Numbered from the stretch's first letter, positions 6,631-14,199 are shown. The stretch: DNA of 15,401 nt from JAFAZJ01 sp964437145 (GCA_964437145.1 CAYTFW010000158.1:1-15401); one strand, 5' to 3'. A program made the numbers and translations. The notes: generated from the letters alone by a model not told the origin.

Positions 6631-7724
6631 TCCCGTTCCTCGACCTGCGCGCCGTCTATGTCGAGCTCAAGCCGGAGATCGACGCGGCGATGGCGCGCGT
6701 CGCCGATTCCGGCTGGTACATCCTGGGCAAGGAGGTCGCGGCCTTCGAGCAGGAGTTCGCGGCCTTCTGCGGCGTGAAGCACTGCGTTGGCGTGGGCAAT
6801 GGGCTGGAGGCGCTGGAACTCGTGCTGCGCGCCTGGGATATCGGCCCGGGCGACGAGGTGATCGTGCCGTCGAGCACCTATATCGCGACCTGGCTCGCCG
6901 CGACGGCGTGTGGCGCCAAGCCGGTGCCGGTCGAGCCCGACATCCGCACCGCCAATCTCGATCCCGAGCGCGTCGCGGCGGCGATCACGCCCAGGACCAA
7001 GGCGATCATCCCGGTGCATCTCTACGGCCAGGCCAGCGACATGGACCCGCTGATGGCGCTGGCCCGCAAGCACGGCGTCAAGGTGCTGGAGGATGTCGCC
7101 CAGGCGCAGGGCGCGCGCTACAAGGGCCGCCGCGCCGGCGGCCTCGCCGACGCCGGCGCCTTCAGCTTCTTTCCGAGCAAGAACCTCGGCGCCATGGGCG
7201 ACGCCGGCGCCATCACCACCGACGACGACAAGCTGGCCGACCGGCTGCGCACCCTGCGCAACTACGGCTCGAAGGTGAAGTACGTGAACCTCGAGACCGG
7301 CGTGAACTCGCGGCTCGACGAGATGCAGGCGGCGATCCTGCGCGTCAAGCTGCCGAGCCTCGACACCTTCAACGAACGCCGCCGCGCGCTCGCCGCGCGC
7401 TATCTCGAGCGGATGCGCGGGATCACCGGCGTCGAGCTGCCCTACGTGCCGCAATGGGCCGAGCCGATCTGGCATCTCTTCACGGTGCGCTGCGCCGACC
7501 GCAAGCGGATCACCGACGCGCTCGACGCGGCCAAGATCGGCTGGCTGATCCACTATCCGATCCCGCCGCATCTGCAGGAAGCCTATCGCGGACTGGGTAT
7601 GGGGAAGGGCGACTTCCCCCTCGCCGAGCGCATCGCCGAGACTACGCTCAGCCTGCCGATCGGCCCGCACGCCACGGCCGATCAGATCGACCGCGTCGCC
7701 GACGTCGTTCGATCGGCGGTGTAG
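6627..7724 (+). CDS. fdtB: DegT/DnrJ/EryC1/StrS aminotransferase, likely dTDP-3-keto-sugar transaminase
   Basis: A 365-residue PLP-dependent sugar aminotransferase of normal family length. The PLP lysine is Lys185 in FSFFPSKNLGAMGDAG, with the cofactor-binding Asp156 and Gln159 in LEDVAQAQGA. The phosphate-binding GNGLEAL stretch is at 58-64, and NSRLDEMQAAIL, a signature of the family, follows later. Placed directly after the 3,4-ketoisomerase with an ATGA overlap, it most likely transfers an amino group from glutamate to C3 of the keto sugar, giving dTDP-Fuc3N. The same family includes C4 transaminases; the C3 assignment rests on the ketoisomerase next door. It is followed by the flippase after 18 bases. 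Confidence 0.9.
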   Translation: MIPFLDLRAVYVELKPEIDAAMARVADSGWYILGKEVAAFEQEFAAFCGVKHCVGVGNGLEALELVLRAWDIGPGDEVIVPSSTYIATWLAATACGAKPVPVEPDIRTANLDPERVAAAITPRTKAIIPVHLYGQASDMDPLMALARKHGVKVLEDVAQAQGARYKGRRAGGLADAGAFSFFPSKNLGAMGDAGAITTDDDKLADRLRTLRNYGSKVKYVNLETGVNSRLDEMQAAILRVKLPSLDTFNERRRALAARYLERMRGITGVELPYVPQWAEPIWHLFTVRCADRKRITDALDAAKIGWLIHYPIPPHLQEAYRGLGMGKGDFPLAERIAETTLSLPIGPHATADQIDRVADVVRSAV

Positions 7725-7742
7725 AGAAGTGATCGTCGTCCG

Positions 7743-9233
7743 GTGCTGAAGCTCTTCAAGGCGATGGCCAAGACCGGCGGGGCCGGTCTCGCCGGGCTGT
7801 TCTTCGGCCTGATCGCCAACAAGATCTTCGCCGTCACCCTGGGGCCGATGGGCGTCGGCGTGCTGGCGACCTATCGTCAGGTTCACGACATGGCGACCGG
7901 GCTCGGCATCTTCGGCGCCGGCGCCGGCCAGATCCAGGCGTTGAGCTCGGTCGAGGGTGAGGCGCGGCGACGGCGCGTCGTGGCGTCGATCTGGTTGTCG
8001 TTATGCGGCGCGGTGCTCACGGCGCTGACCTTGCTGCTGACCGCGCCGCTGATCGCCGAGCACGTCTTTCGCGACCGATCGCCCGACATCGTGCTGGGCG
8101 TGCGCTGCCTCGCGCTCACCGTCGGCATCGCCATCGTCGGCGTCACCCTGCAGGGCCTGATCAACGTCTCGCGCGCCATCGGCCGGCTGGCGATCGTGCA
8201 GGTGCTGGGCTCGCTGACGCTGGCGCTGATCGCCTGGCCGCTGGCCCGGCTCGCCGCGGGCGGTCATCAGCTCGCCTTCGTCGGTTTCGTGCTGCTGCCC
8301 ATCGTGGTGCAGTTCGCGGCGGCGAGCTGGTACATCCACCGGCTCGGCTGGACGGCGCCGGTGCTCGAGGCCTTCACGCGCCGGCCCGAGCCCGCCGACA
8401 TGGCGCACCAGCTGCGCTTCTTCGCCGCCGGGCTGAGCGCCGGCGCGCTGTCGGCGCTCTGCTTCATGGCGATGCGCGCCCTGCTGGTCGAGACCGGCGG
8501 CCAGGAACTGCACGGCCTGTTCCAGGCGGCCTGGACCCTGGCGTTGCAGAATGTCGGCCTGCTGATGACGGCGGCGAGCACCTACCTGCTGCCGACCATG
8601 GCCGGCGCGGCGAGCGCGGAGGAGCGCAGCCGCACGGTCAACGACGCCGTCGAGATGCTGGCGCTGTGCTCGATCCCGCTGATCGGCGGCGCGCTGCTGT
8701 TCCAGCCGCTGATCCTCGAGCTGCTGTTCTCGCAGCGCTTCCTGCCGGCGCTCGACGCGCTGACCTGGATGCTGATCGGCAATTACTTCCGCGTCTTTCA
8801 GGCGCTCTTTTTCAACGTCGTGGTCTCGGCGGCGCGGGTGCGGGTGATGATGATCACCGAGATCGCCTGGTATGGCGGCTTCTCCGGGTTGGTGGTCCTC
8901 GCGCTCAGTCCGCACGCGCCGGCGTGGCTCACCGACCTGAACGGCATCGGCATCGCCTTCGCCGTCGTGCAGATCGCCACCATGCTGGGCGGCCTGTGGT
9001 ACACCCGAGCGGCGCTCGGCGTGCGCCTGACGGCGCGGACCCAGGCGATCTGGCTCGGCGGGCTCGCCATGATCGTGATCTGCGCCGCCGCCACCTGGCA
9101 CGATCGCTCGACCAACTGGCAGGTCTCGGTCCCGTTGGCGCTGCTCGCCCTCGTGGCGCCGATCGCCTTCGCCGGCCCGCGGCGCTGGAACGAGGTGCGC
9201 GCTGTCGTCAGCGGCTGGCGGGGCCGCGACTGA
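7743..9233 (+). CDS. wzx: Wzx-type lipid-linked glycan flippase (O-antigen/ECA translocase)
   Basis: A 496-residue polytopic inner-membrane protein of the MOP superfamily with about a dozen or more hydrophobic helices and short cytoplasmic loops rich in Arg. The N-terminus, FGLIANKIFAVTLGPMGVGV (21-40), resembles WzxE/O-antigen translocases, which flip undecaprenyl-linked repeat units to the periplasm. GTG at 7743 is the first in-frame start, with a weak GAGAAG site 13 bases upstream; ATG at 7764 is the alternative. Following the amino-sugar genes directly, it probably exports the glycan that contains that sugar. Its last 26 bases overlap the 3' end of rmlB on the other strand. No polymerase or ligase is visible in the window. 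Confidence 0.88.
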   Translation: MLKLFKAMAKTGGAGLAGLFFGLIANKIFAVTLGPMGVGVLATYRQVHDMATGLGIFGAGAGQIQALSSVEGEARRRRVVASIWLSLCGAVLTALTLLLTAPLIAEHVFRDRSPDIVLGVRCLALTVGIAIVGVTLQGLINVSRAIGRLAIVQVLGSLTLALIAWPLARLAAGGHQLAFVGFVLLPIVVQFAAASWYIHRLGWTAPVLEAFTRRPEPADMAHQLRFFAAGLSAGALSALCFMAMRALLVETGGQELHGLFQAAWTLALQNVGLLMTAASTYLLPTMAGAASAEERSRTVNDAVEMLALCSIPLIGGALLFQPLILELLFSQRFLPALDALTWMLIGNYFRVFQALFFNVVVSAARVRVMMITEIAWYGGFSGLVVLALSPHAPAWLTDLNGIGIAFAVVQIATMLGGLWYTRAALGVRLTARTQAIWLGGLAMIVICAAATWHDRSTNWQVSVPLALLALVAPIAFAGPRRWNEVRAVVSGWRGRD

Positions 9234-10287
9234 GCGCGGGATCGCCCAGGCGCTCGCCGCGATAGGCGCCGCTCATCACGCGCTCCCACCAGCCCCTGTT
9301 GTCGAGAAACCAGCGTACGGTCTGGCGCAGGCCCTCGTCGAAGGACCGGCTCGGCCGCCAGCCCAGCTCCGCGGAGATCTTGCCGGCGTCGATGGCGTAG
9401 CGCTGATCGTGGCCCGGCCGGTCGGCGACAAAGCGGATCAGCGTGTCGTGCGGCCGGTGCGGTGAATCCGGCAGCATCTCGTCGAGCGCGCGGCAGATGG
9501 CGCGCACGACATCGATATTGCGCCGCTCCTCGTTGCCGCCGACATTGTAGCTCTCGCCGACGCGGCCCTTGCGCAGCACCGTGAGCAGCGCCTCGGCGTG
9601 GTCCTCGACATGCAGCCAGTCGCGCACGTTCTCGCCCTTGCCGTAGACCGGCAGGCTCTCGCCGCGCAGGCCGCGGATGATCACCAGCGGGATCAGCTTC
9701 TCGGGGAAATGGTAGGGGCCGTAGTTGTTGGAGCAATTGGTGGCGAGCGTCGGCAGGCCATGGGTGTGATGCCAGGCGCGCACCAGGTGATCGGAGCCGG
9801 CCTTGCTGGCGGAGTAGGGCGAGTTGGGCTGGTAGGGCGTGTCCTCGCGGAACTTGCCCTCGGGCCCGAGCGAGCCGAAGACCTCGTCGGTCGAGATGTG
9901 CTGGAAGCGGAAGGCCGCGCGACGATCCTCGGGCAGGGCGCGCCAGTAGGCGGTGGCGGCCTCGAGCAAGGTCCAGGTGCCGACGATGTTGGTCTGGATG
10001 AAGGGCGCGGCGCCGTCGATCGAGCGATCGACATGGCTCTCGGCGGCGAGATGCAGGATGGCGTCGGGCTGCTCCTCGGCGAGAATGCGGGCCATCGCGG
10101 CGCGGTCGCAGATGTCGGCCCTGTGGAAGCGGTGGCGCGCGTGCTCACGCGCCTCGGCCAGCGACTCCAGGTTCCCGGCATAGGTCAGCTTGTCGATGGT
10201 GGCGACGCGCCAATTGGTCTGGCGCACGATGCGCCGGACGACCGCGGAGCCGATGAAGCCGGCCCCGCCCGTGACGACGACCTTCAT
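9208..10287 (-). CDS. rmlB: dTDP-glucose 4,6-dehydratase
   Basis: A 359-residue extended SDR of usual RmlB length. It converts dTDP-glucose to dTDP-4-keto-6-deoxyglucose using tightly bound NAD. The Rossmann motif TGGAGFIG is at 6-13, HLAAESHVDRSIDG at 79-92, the catalytic triplet Thr133-Asp134-Glu135 in ISTDEVFG, and Tyr158-xxx-Lys162 in YSASK. NNYGPYHFPEKLIP (187-200) is characteristic of the dehydratases. It supplies the substrate of the ketoisomerase, yet it lies on the opposite strand and is transcribed towards the flippase gene, overlapping its end by 26 bases. The start lies in an 89-base divergent gap shared with the methyltransferase. No rmlC or rmlD is present, so rhamnose is not obviously the product here. 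Confidence 0.95.
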   Translation of the reverse strand: MKVVVTGGAGFIGSAVVRRIVRQTNWRVATIDKLTYAGNLESLAEAREHARHRFHRADICDRAAMARILAEEQPDAILHLAAESHVDRSIDGAAPFIQTNIVGTWTLLEAATAYWRALPEDRRAAFRFQHISTDEVFGSLGPEGKFREDTPYQPNSPYSASKAGSDHLVRAWHHTHGLPTLATNCSNNYGPYHFPEKLIPLVIIRGLRGESLPVYGKGENVRDWLHVEDHAEALLTVLRKGRVGESYNVGGNEERRNIDVVRAICRALDEMLPDSPHRPHDTLIRFVADRPGHDQRYAIDAGKISAELGWRPSRSFDEGLRQTVRWFLDNRGWWERVMSGAYRGERLGDPALSRGPASR

Positions 10288-10376
10288 GTCTGGACGACTC
10301 TCATGGCGAACGCTGACATCCTCGCAAGACGATGGTAGGAAAACAACGTGGACCTTCGACTCAATGGCCGATCCGA
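10288..10376. promoter_or_regulatory. Divergent intergenic region between rmlB and the methyltransferase
   Basis: Eighty-nine bases separate the two divergent starts, so promoters for both must lie here. The part around 10318-10366 is lower in GC than the genes. A weak plus-strand candidate is CTGACA (10313-10318), 17 bases, then TAGGAA (10336-10341), which matches the -10 consensus poorly. No clear palindrome was seen. The assignment is positional. Confidence 0.4.
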
Positions 10377-11228
10377 ATGACGGGTGAACCCCGCCGCTTC
10401 CACGAAAGCCTGTTCGGCCATATCAAGCGGCCACCATTGGACCAGTCCTGGCCCGACTCGTGGCGATACTCCCACGGGCATGACGTCGACTCGGTGTGGC
10501 CGGGCAGGACGGCGCGTGGCTACCGCGTCGCCTATCGCCACCGCTTCGCCCGCGCCATCGACTACGTGCTGGCGGCCAAGCCGGATGGCGGTCGCGTGCT
10601 CGACCTCGCGGCGGGGCAGGGCAACTTCTCCATCGTGCTGGCCGAGCTCGGCTACCAGGTCACCTGGAACGACCTGCGCGACGAGCTCGTGGGCTACGTC
10701 AAGCTGAAGACCGACCGCCAGGACATCCGCTTCCTGCCCGGCAATCTCTTCGAGCTGCCGCCCGAGCAGGTCGGCCGCTTCGACGCCGTGGTCGCCACCG
10801 AGATCATCGAGCATGTGGCGCACCCCGACGACTTCCTGCGCAAGCTCGCGGGCTTCCTCGAGCCGGGCGGCGTGATCGTGCTGACCACGCCCAACGGCCG
10901 CTACTTCCGCAACACCTTGCCGCGCTTCTCCGACTGCCCCGATCCTTCGCAATTCGAGGCGCTGCAGTTCAAGCCCGACGCCGACGGCCACATCTTCCTG
11001 CTCTACCCCGACGAGATCGTCACGCTCGCCGCCAAAGCGGGGCTGAAGGTCGACACGTTCTCGGTCTTCAACAACCCGCTGACGGCCGAGAACCTCAAGA
11101 CGCGCTATCTGTCGCCGATCCTGCCCTACGGCCTGGTCGACGCCATCGAACGCGGTACGCAGGCGCTGCCAGCGGGATTGTCGCAACGTCTGCACATGCA
11201 ATGGGCGGCGGTGCTGAGCCGCGCTTAG
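10377..11228 (+). CDS. SAM-dependent methyltransferase (class I)
   Basis: A 283-residue Rossmann-fold methyltransferase. Motif I is VLDLAAGQGNFS (74-85), the acidic residue ending the second strand is Asp99 in WNDL, and the post-I segment FDAVVATEIIEHV (135-147) and GGVIVLTTPN (164-173) follow in order. This resembles the UbiG/methyltransferase-11 group; the acceptor cannot be read from sequence. The chosen ATG at 10377 is preferred over an in-frame ATG at 10332, because the 15 codons between are AT-rich and unlike the rest of the gene. It diverges from rmlB and closes the polysaccharide region, so methylation of a sugar or lipid-linked glycan is possible. Its stop shares the four bases TTAG with the converging DUF35 gene. 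Confidence 0.82.
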   Translation: MTGEPRRFHESLFGHIKRPPLDQSWPDSWRYSHGHDVDSVWPGRTARGYRVAYRHRFARAIDYVLAAKPDGGRVLDLAAGQGNFSIVLAELGYQVTWNDLRDELVGYVKLKTDRQDIRFLPGNLFELPPEQVGRFDAVVATEIIEHVAHPDDFLRKLAGFLEPGGVIVLTTPNGRYFRNTLPRFSDCPDPSQFEALQFKPDADGHIFLLYPDEIVTLAAKAGLKVDTFSVFNNPLTAENLKTRYLSPILPYGLVDAIERGTQALPAGLSQRLHMQWAAVLSRA

Positions 11229-11659
11229 CGATACTTCCACTGCACCAAGGTAAACGGCGGCTTGGCGTCGTCATGGGGTTCGAAGACCGCCTCGACCTCG
11301 GCGCCGATGCGCACCTGCTGCTTGGGATCGCCCAGCAGATTGCCCAGCATGCGGATGTTGCCGGCGTGCGGCAGCTCGACCAGCACGACGATGTAGGGTC
11401 CCTGATCCTTGAGCGCCGGGTGCACCGGATGCCAGGGCCGCTCCCAGCTGTAGATCTTGCCGCGACCTTCGACCTTCACCCAGCCGATGTCGAAGGACAG
11501 GCACTTGTGGCAGATCCACTCCGGGCCCCATTGCCAGGTGCCGCAGGCCTTGCAGCGCTGCACCATCAACTCGCCGCGCCGCGTGCCCTCCCAGTAGGGC
11601 GCGTCGAGGCCGTCGTTCTCGGCGACGGGGGCCGGCAGGCCGGGCTTGAGATAGGACAT
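11225..11659 (-). CDS. DUF35 zinc-ribbon/OB-fold protein, thiolase partner
   Basis: A 144-residue protein with a rubredoxin-like zinc ribbon followed by an OB fold. The ribbon cysteines are 36, 39, 50 and 53 (CKAC and CHKC). The OB part includes GKIYSWERPWHPVHPALKD (68-86) and the strand PYIVVLVELP. DUF35 proteins act as obligate partners of thiolase-like enzymes, helping assembly and binding the acyl-CoA substrate; the best-studied case is the DUF35 partner of the Ltp2 retro-aldolase in steroid side-chain breakdown. The start shares one base with the stop of the thiolase-like gene (TGATG), which strongly suggests a stoichiometric complex. The long in-frame extension upstream is just the thiolase gene read in another frame. 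Confidence 0.88.
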   Translation of the reverse strand: MSYLKPGLPAPVAENDGLDAPYWEGTRRGELMVQRCKACGTWQWGPEWICHKCLSFDIGWVKVEGRGKIYSWERPWHPVHPALKDQGPYIVVLVELPHAGNIRMLGNLLGDPKQQVRIGAEVEAVFEPHDDAKPPFTLVQWKYR

Positions 11660-12840
11660 CACAGCGTCTCCGCCGAACCGAGGATCATGCTCGACACCGG
11701 CGTCACCATCGGGCCGGCGATCACCATCGAGATGTGCGGATCCTTGACCTGCGCCGTCGATTCGCCGCGCAGCTGGCGCACCGCCTCGACCTGCAATTCG
11801 AGGCCGTGCATGTAGCACTCCGCGAGATTGCCGCCGCTGGTGTTGAGCGGCAGCTTGCCCGATGGCGCCATGAGGTTCTCGGGCACCATGAATTCGTTGG
11901 CCTCCTCGGCCTTGAAGAAGCCGTGCTCGACCAAGCTCATCAGCACGCCGCCGGTGAAGTTCTCGTAGCTCTGCAGCACGTCGACATCCGACGGCTTCAC
12001 GCCGGCCATACGGTAGAGATGCGGCGCCACGGTGGTGAAGCTCGAGGTGGCGTAGAGCGGCGCGTTGTGACCGCGCGCGCCGTTGCGGTACTCCGAGCCC
12101 AGCGCCGCGCCCAGCAGATAGGCGGGCTTCTTGGCGAAGTCCTTGGCCTGCTCTGATGGCACGATGATCAGCGCCGCGGCGCCATCGTTTTCCATGCAGC
12201 AGTCGAACAGCCGCCACGGCTCGACGATCCAGCGTGAGGCGTCGTAGGCCTCGGCCGTCAGCGGCTTGCCGTTCATCACCGCGCGCGGGTTCTTCTGCGC
12301 GTGGGCGTAGGAGGCGAGCGCGATGGCGCGCTGCGCGCCGTCGCCGATCTTGTTCTCATGGAGAAAGCGCATGGCGCGCATGGCGTAGCGCTGCGCCGGC
12401 GACATCACGCCATAGGGTGCGTTGAGCGCGGCCTCGCCGGTCGCGACGCCACCCGGCGGCGCCGCGCCAAAGCGCTGGAACTGGCCCTGCGCCAGGGAGC
12501 GGAAGACCACGACGCAGTCCGCCAATCCACCAGCGACCGCCGCCGCGGCGTTGGCCACCGCGCCCGCGCCACCACCACCGCCGCCGCCCCACTGCATGTT
12601 GGAGAAGCGCAGCTCGGGCAGGCCGAGCGCCGCGGCCAGCCGCGACGGATCGTTGCGGTCGTTGCTGTAGGAGGCGAAGCCGTCGATGCGGCGCGGGTCG
12701 ATGCCGGCGTCCTTGGCGGCGGCGAGGATCGCCTTGAGCGCCAGCACGAACTCGGGGTCGGGCGACTTGCCGTGCTTGTAGTAGGCCGTCTCGCCGATGC
12801 CGACGATGGCCACCCTGCCGCGCAACGTGCGGTCGGTCAT
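11659..12840 (-). CDS. Thiolase-like protein lacking the nucleophilic Cys (Ltp2-type, likely retro-aldolase)
   Basis: A 393-residue thiolase-fold protein opening with RVAIVGIGETAYYKHGK (9-25). Where thiolases carry the nucleophilic cysteine there is a run of seven glycines (85-91) and no Cys between 78 and 108, so acyl transfer through a cysteine is unlikely. The C-terminal half keeps SYENFTGGVL (Tyr292) and LNTSGGNLAECYMHG (Tyr343); these match positions of the two tyrosines I recall as catalytic in the Ltp2 aldolase of steroid catabolism. The likely reaction is retro-aldol cleavage of a beta-hydroxyacyl-CoA, inferred. The start follows AGGAG (12846-12850 on the complement); an in-frame ATG at 12891 lies inside a palindrome and is rejected. 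It is coupled to DUF35 and lies downstream of the amidohydrolase. Confidence 0.88.
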   Translation of the reverse strand: MTDRTLRGRVAIVGIGETAYYKHGKSPDPEFVLALKAILAAAKDAGIDPRRIDGFASYSNDRNDPSRLAAALGLPELRFSNMQWGGGGGGGAGAVANAAAAVAGGLADCVVVFRSLAQGQFQRFGAAPPGGVATGEAALNAPYGVMSPAQRYAMRAMRFLHENKIGDGAQRAIALASYAHAQKNPRAVMNGKPLTAEAYDASRWIVEPWRLFDCCMENDGAAALIIVPSEQAKDFAKKPAYLLGAALGSEYRNGARGHNAPLYATSSFTTVAPHLYRMAGVKPSDVDVLQSYENFTGGVLMSLVEHGFFKAEEANEFMVPENLMAPSGKLPLNTSGGNLAECYMHGLELQVEAVRQLRGESTAQVKDPHISMVIAGPMVTPVSSMILGSAETL

Positions 12841-12859
12841 GGGGACTCCTGGATTGGTC

Positions 12860-12921
12860 GGGGCGCGCCACTCCAGTGGCGCGTGGTGCAACGAAGACGC
12901 GCCACTGGAGTGGCGCGCCCC
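12860..12921. repeat. Perfect nested palindrome, 25-bp arms
   Basis: The arms 12860-12884 and 12897-12921 are exact reverse complements around a 12-base loop. Each arm is itself nearly palindromic (CGCGCCACT-CC-AGTGGCGCG), so the element can form one long hairpin or two short ones. It occupies most of the 88-base gap between the amidohydrolase stop and the thiolase-like start, ending ten bases before the ribosome site on the minus strand. It belongs in style to the dispersed GC-rich palindromes and differs in sequence from the other repeats in the window. Confidence 0.92.
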
Positions 12922-12928
12922 CAGCGCG

Positions 12929-14128
12929 TTAAGCCCTGTACTTCGCCGGCACCTCGAGGTTCAGGAAGCGGGCGGCGTTGAGGCCGAGGATGTCGGCGCG
13001 CGTGGTTTCCGACAGGTGGCCCATGGTGCGCTCGATCGCCTCGGCGGAATGCGGCCAGGTGCCTTCGTGATGCGGGTAGTCGTTGGCCCACATGAAGCAC
13101 TTCGACAGGCCGTGCTCCTCGGCGAGCGCCAGCCCGGCCGGATCCTCCTGGAACGAGGCGAAGCCATGCGCCTTGAAGTAGTCGCTGGGCATGCCCTGCA
13201 GCTTGGGCCGCACCCAGAAGTGATGCTTCTTGTAGGCCTCGTCCATGGCGTCGAGCAGCCACGGGATCCAGCCGATGCCGGCCTCGATGGTGGCGAAGCG
13301 CAGCTTGGGGAAGCGCTCCAGCACCCCTGACGCGCACATATTGGCGACCGGCTCGATGGTCGGCGACAGCGAGTGGGTGACGTAGTTGATCACCGCGCCG
13401 CCATTGCCGCGCGAGGCGCGTGGATCGCGGCCGGTCGAGATGTGATAGGTGATCGGCAGGTTCACATCCTGGATCGCCGCCCACAGCCGGTCGAAATGCG
13501 GCAGGTTGTAGTTCGGGTGATCGATGTCGTGATGACCCCAGACCGGCTTGCACGGCAGGGTGAGGCAGCGGAAGCCGAGCTTGGCCAGGCGCTGCACCTC
13601 GGCGATCGAGCCCTCGAGGTCGGCGGTGGCGATGGCGCCGGCGATCACCACGCGATCCTGGTGGGCCGCGTACTGCTCCCACGCCCAGTCGTTCCACACC
13701 CGGCACTGCGCCTGGGCGAATTCGGCGTCCTGCGTCGCCCACATCGACAGGCCCTTGTTGGGAAAGAACAGCTCAACGTCGATGCCGTCGCCGTCATGGT
13801 CGGCGATGCGCAGCTTGGGATCGGCGCCGGACTTGTTGCGCGTGTCGTCCTCGCCCTCCATCTCGTGGATGCGCAGGCGGTCGGGGCGATGGCCCTCCGA
13901 CACGCGCCATTTCACGCCGTCCTTGTCGGTGATCACGCGCGGCAGGCGGTCGCGATACTTGGCGTCGATGCGCTCGGCCCACAGATTGGCCGGCTCGTTA
14001 GCGTGGCAGTCGGCCGACACCATGAAATACTTCTTCGCGGCACCTGGGCGCGGGCTGCGCTGCCATCCGGCCGAGCCGGGAGTCTCGAGGCGCCACTTGT
14101 TGGGTTCATTGACGACGATGTGGTTCAT
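12929..14128 (-). CDS. Amidohydrolase-2 family metal-dependent hydrolase/decarboxylase
   Basis: A 399-residue TIM-barrel enzyme of the amidohydrolase-2 group. Family members hydrolyse or decarboxylate carboxylated aromatic and related substrates. Likely metal ligands are Asp40 and His42 (SADCHANEP), His229 (TYHIST), Glu282 (ATIEAGIGW) and Asp350 in the hallmark NDYPHHEGTWP (349-359). A variable segment rich in acidic and basic residues (80-117) precedes the first conserved core strand. The ATG at 14128 is chosen over an in-frame ATG at 14170, because homology and the strong GGGAGGA site (14134-14140 on the complement) point to it. It heads an operon with the thiolase-like protein and DUF35 and faces the IclR gene across an operator-like palindrome. 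The exact substrate is unknown. Confidence 0.88.
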   Translation of the reverse strand: MNHIVVNEPNKWRLETPGSAGWQRSPRPGAAKKYFMVSADCHANEPANLWAERIDAKYRDRLPRVITDKDGVKWRVSEGHRPDRLRIHEMEGEDDTRNKSGADPKLRIADHDGDGIDVELFFPNKGLSMWATQDAEFAQAQCRVWNDWAWEQYAAHQDRVVIAGAIATADLEGSIAEVQRLAKLGFRCLTLPCKPVWGHHDIDHPNYNLPHFDRLWAAIQDVNLPITYHISTGRDPRASRGNGGAVINYVTHSLSPTIEPVANMCASGVLERFPKLRFATIEAGIGWIPWLLDAMDEAYKKHHFWVRPKLQGMPSDYFKAHGFASFQEDPAGLALAEEHGLSKCFMWANDYPHHEGTWPHSAEAIERTMGHLSETTRADILGLNAARFLNLEVPAKYRA

Positions 14129-14162
14129 GGCGTTCCTCCCGCCTTGACAGGTATTCTGATAT

Positions 14163-14177
14163 CGGAACATTGTTCCG
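14163..14177. promoter_or_regulatory. Perfect 15-bp palindrome, probable IclR-family operator
   Basis: CGGAACATTGTTCCG is a perfect inverted repeat of seven-base arms around a central T. It lies midway in the 71-base gap between the divergent amidohydrolase and IclR genes, 35 bases from the former start and 22 from the latter. IclR-family sites are often 15-bp palindromes of the form GGAA-N5-TTCC, and this fits. A plus-strand TTGACA (14144-14149) sits 13 bases before it, with a poor -10 (ACATTG at 14167, 17-base spacing) overlapping the palindrome, which would suit autorepression. Binding is inferred from position and symmetry. Confidence 0.7.
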
Positions 14178-14199
14178 GTAGAGGAATTTTGACCCCGTC

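Noticed and set aside
6594..7886. Open frame of 430 codons on the minus strand
   Set aside because: Antisense to the aminotransferase gene; no domain, and composition (Arg, His, Asp rich) is typical of a shadow frame.
8001..9101. Open frame of 366 codons on the minus strand
   Set aside because: Antisense to the flippase, rich in Gln, Arg and His repeats with no motif; the hydrophobic sense frame is clearly the gene.
10332..10376. Upstream ATG extending the methyltransferase by 15 residues
   Set aside because: The extra codons are AT-rich and unlike the gene; they more likely belong to the divergent promoter region.
11660..12217. Long N-terminal extension of the DUF35 frame
   Set aside because: It is the thiolase gene read in another frame; DUF35 homology starts at the ATG at 11659.
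12570..12590. Triplet repeat CCACC/GCC run as a microsatellite
   Set aside because: It encodes the seven-glycine loop of the thiolase-like protein in mixed GGC/GGT codons, so it is better explained as coding sequence than as a slippage tract.
12841..12891. Upstream ATG extending the thiolase-like protein by 17 residues
   Set aside because: The extension lies in the palindrome, and a good AGGAG site sits just before the internal ATG at 12840.
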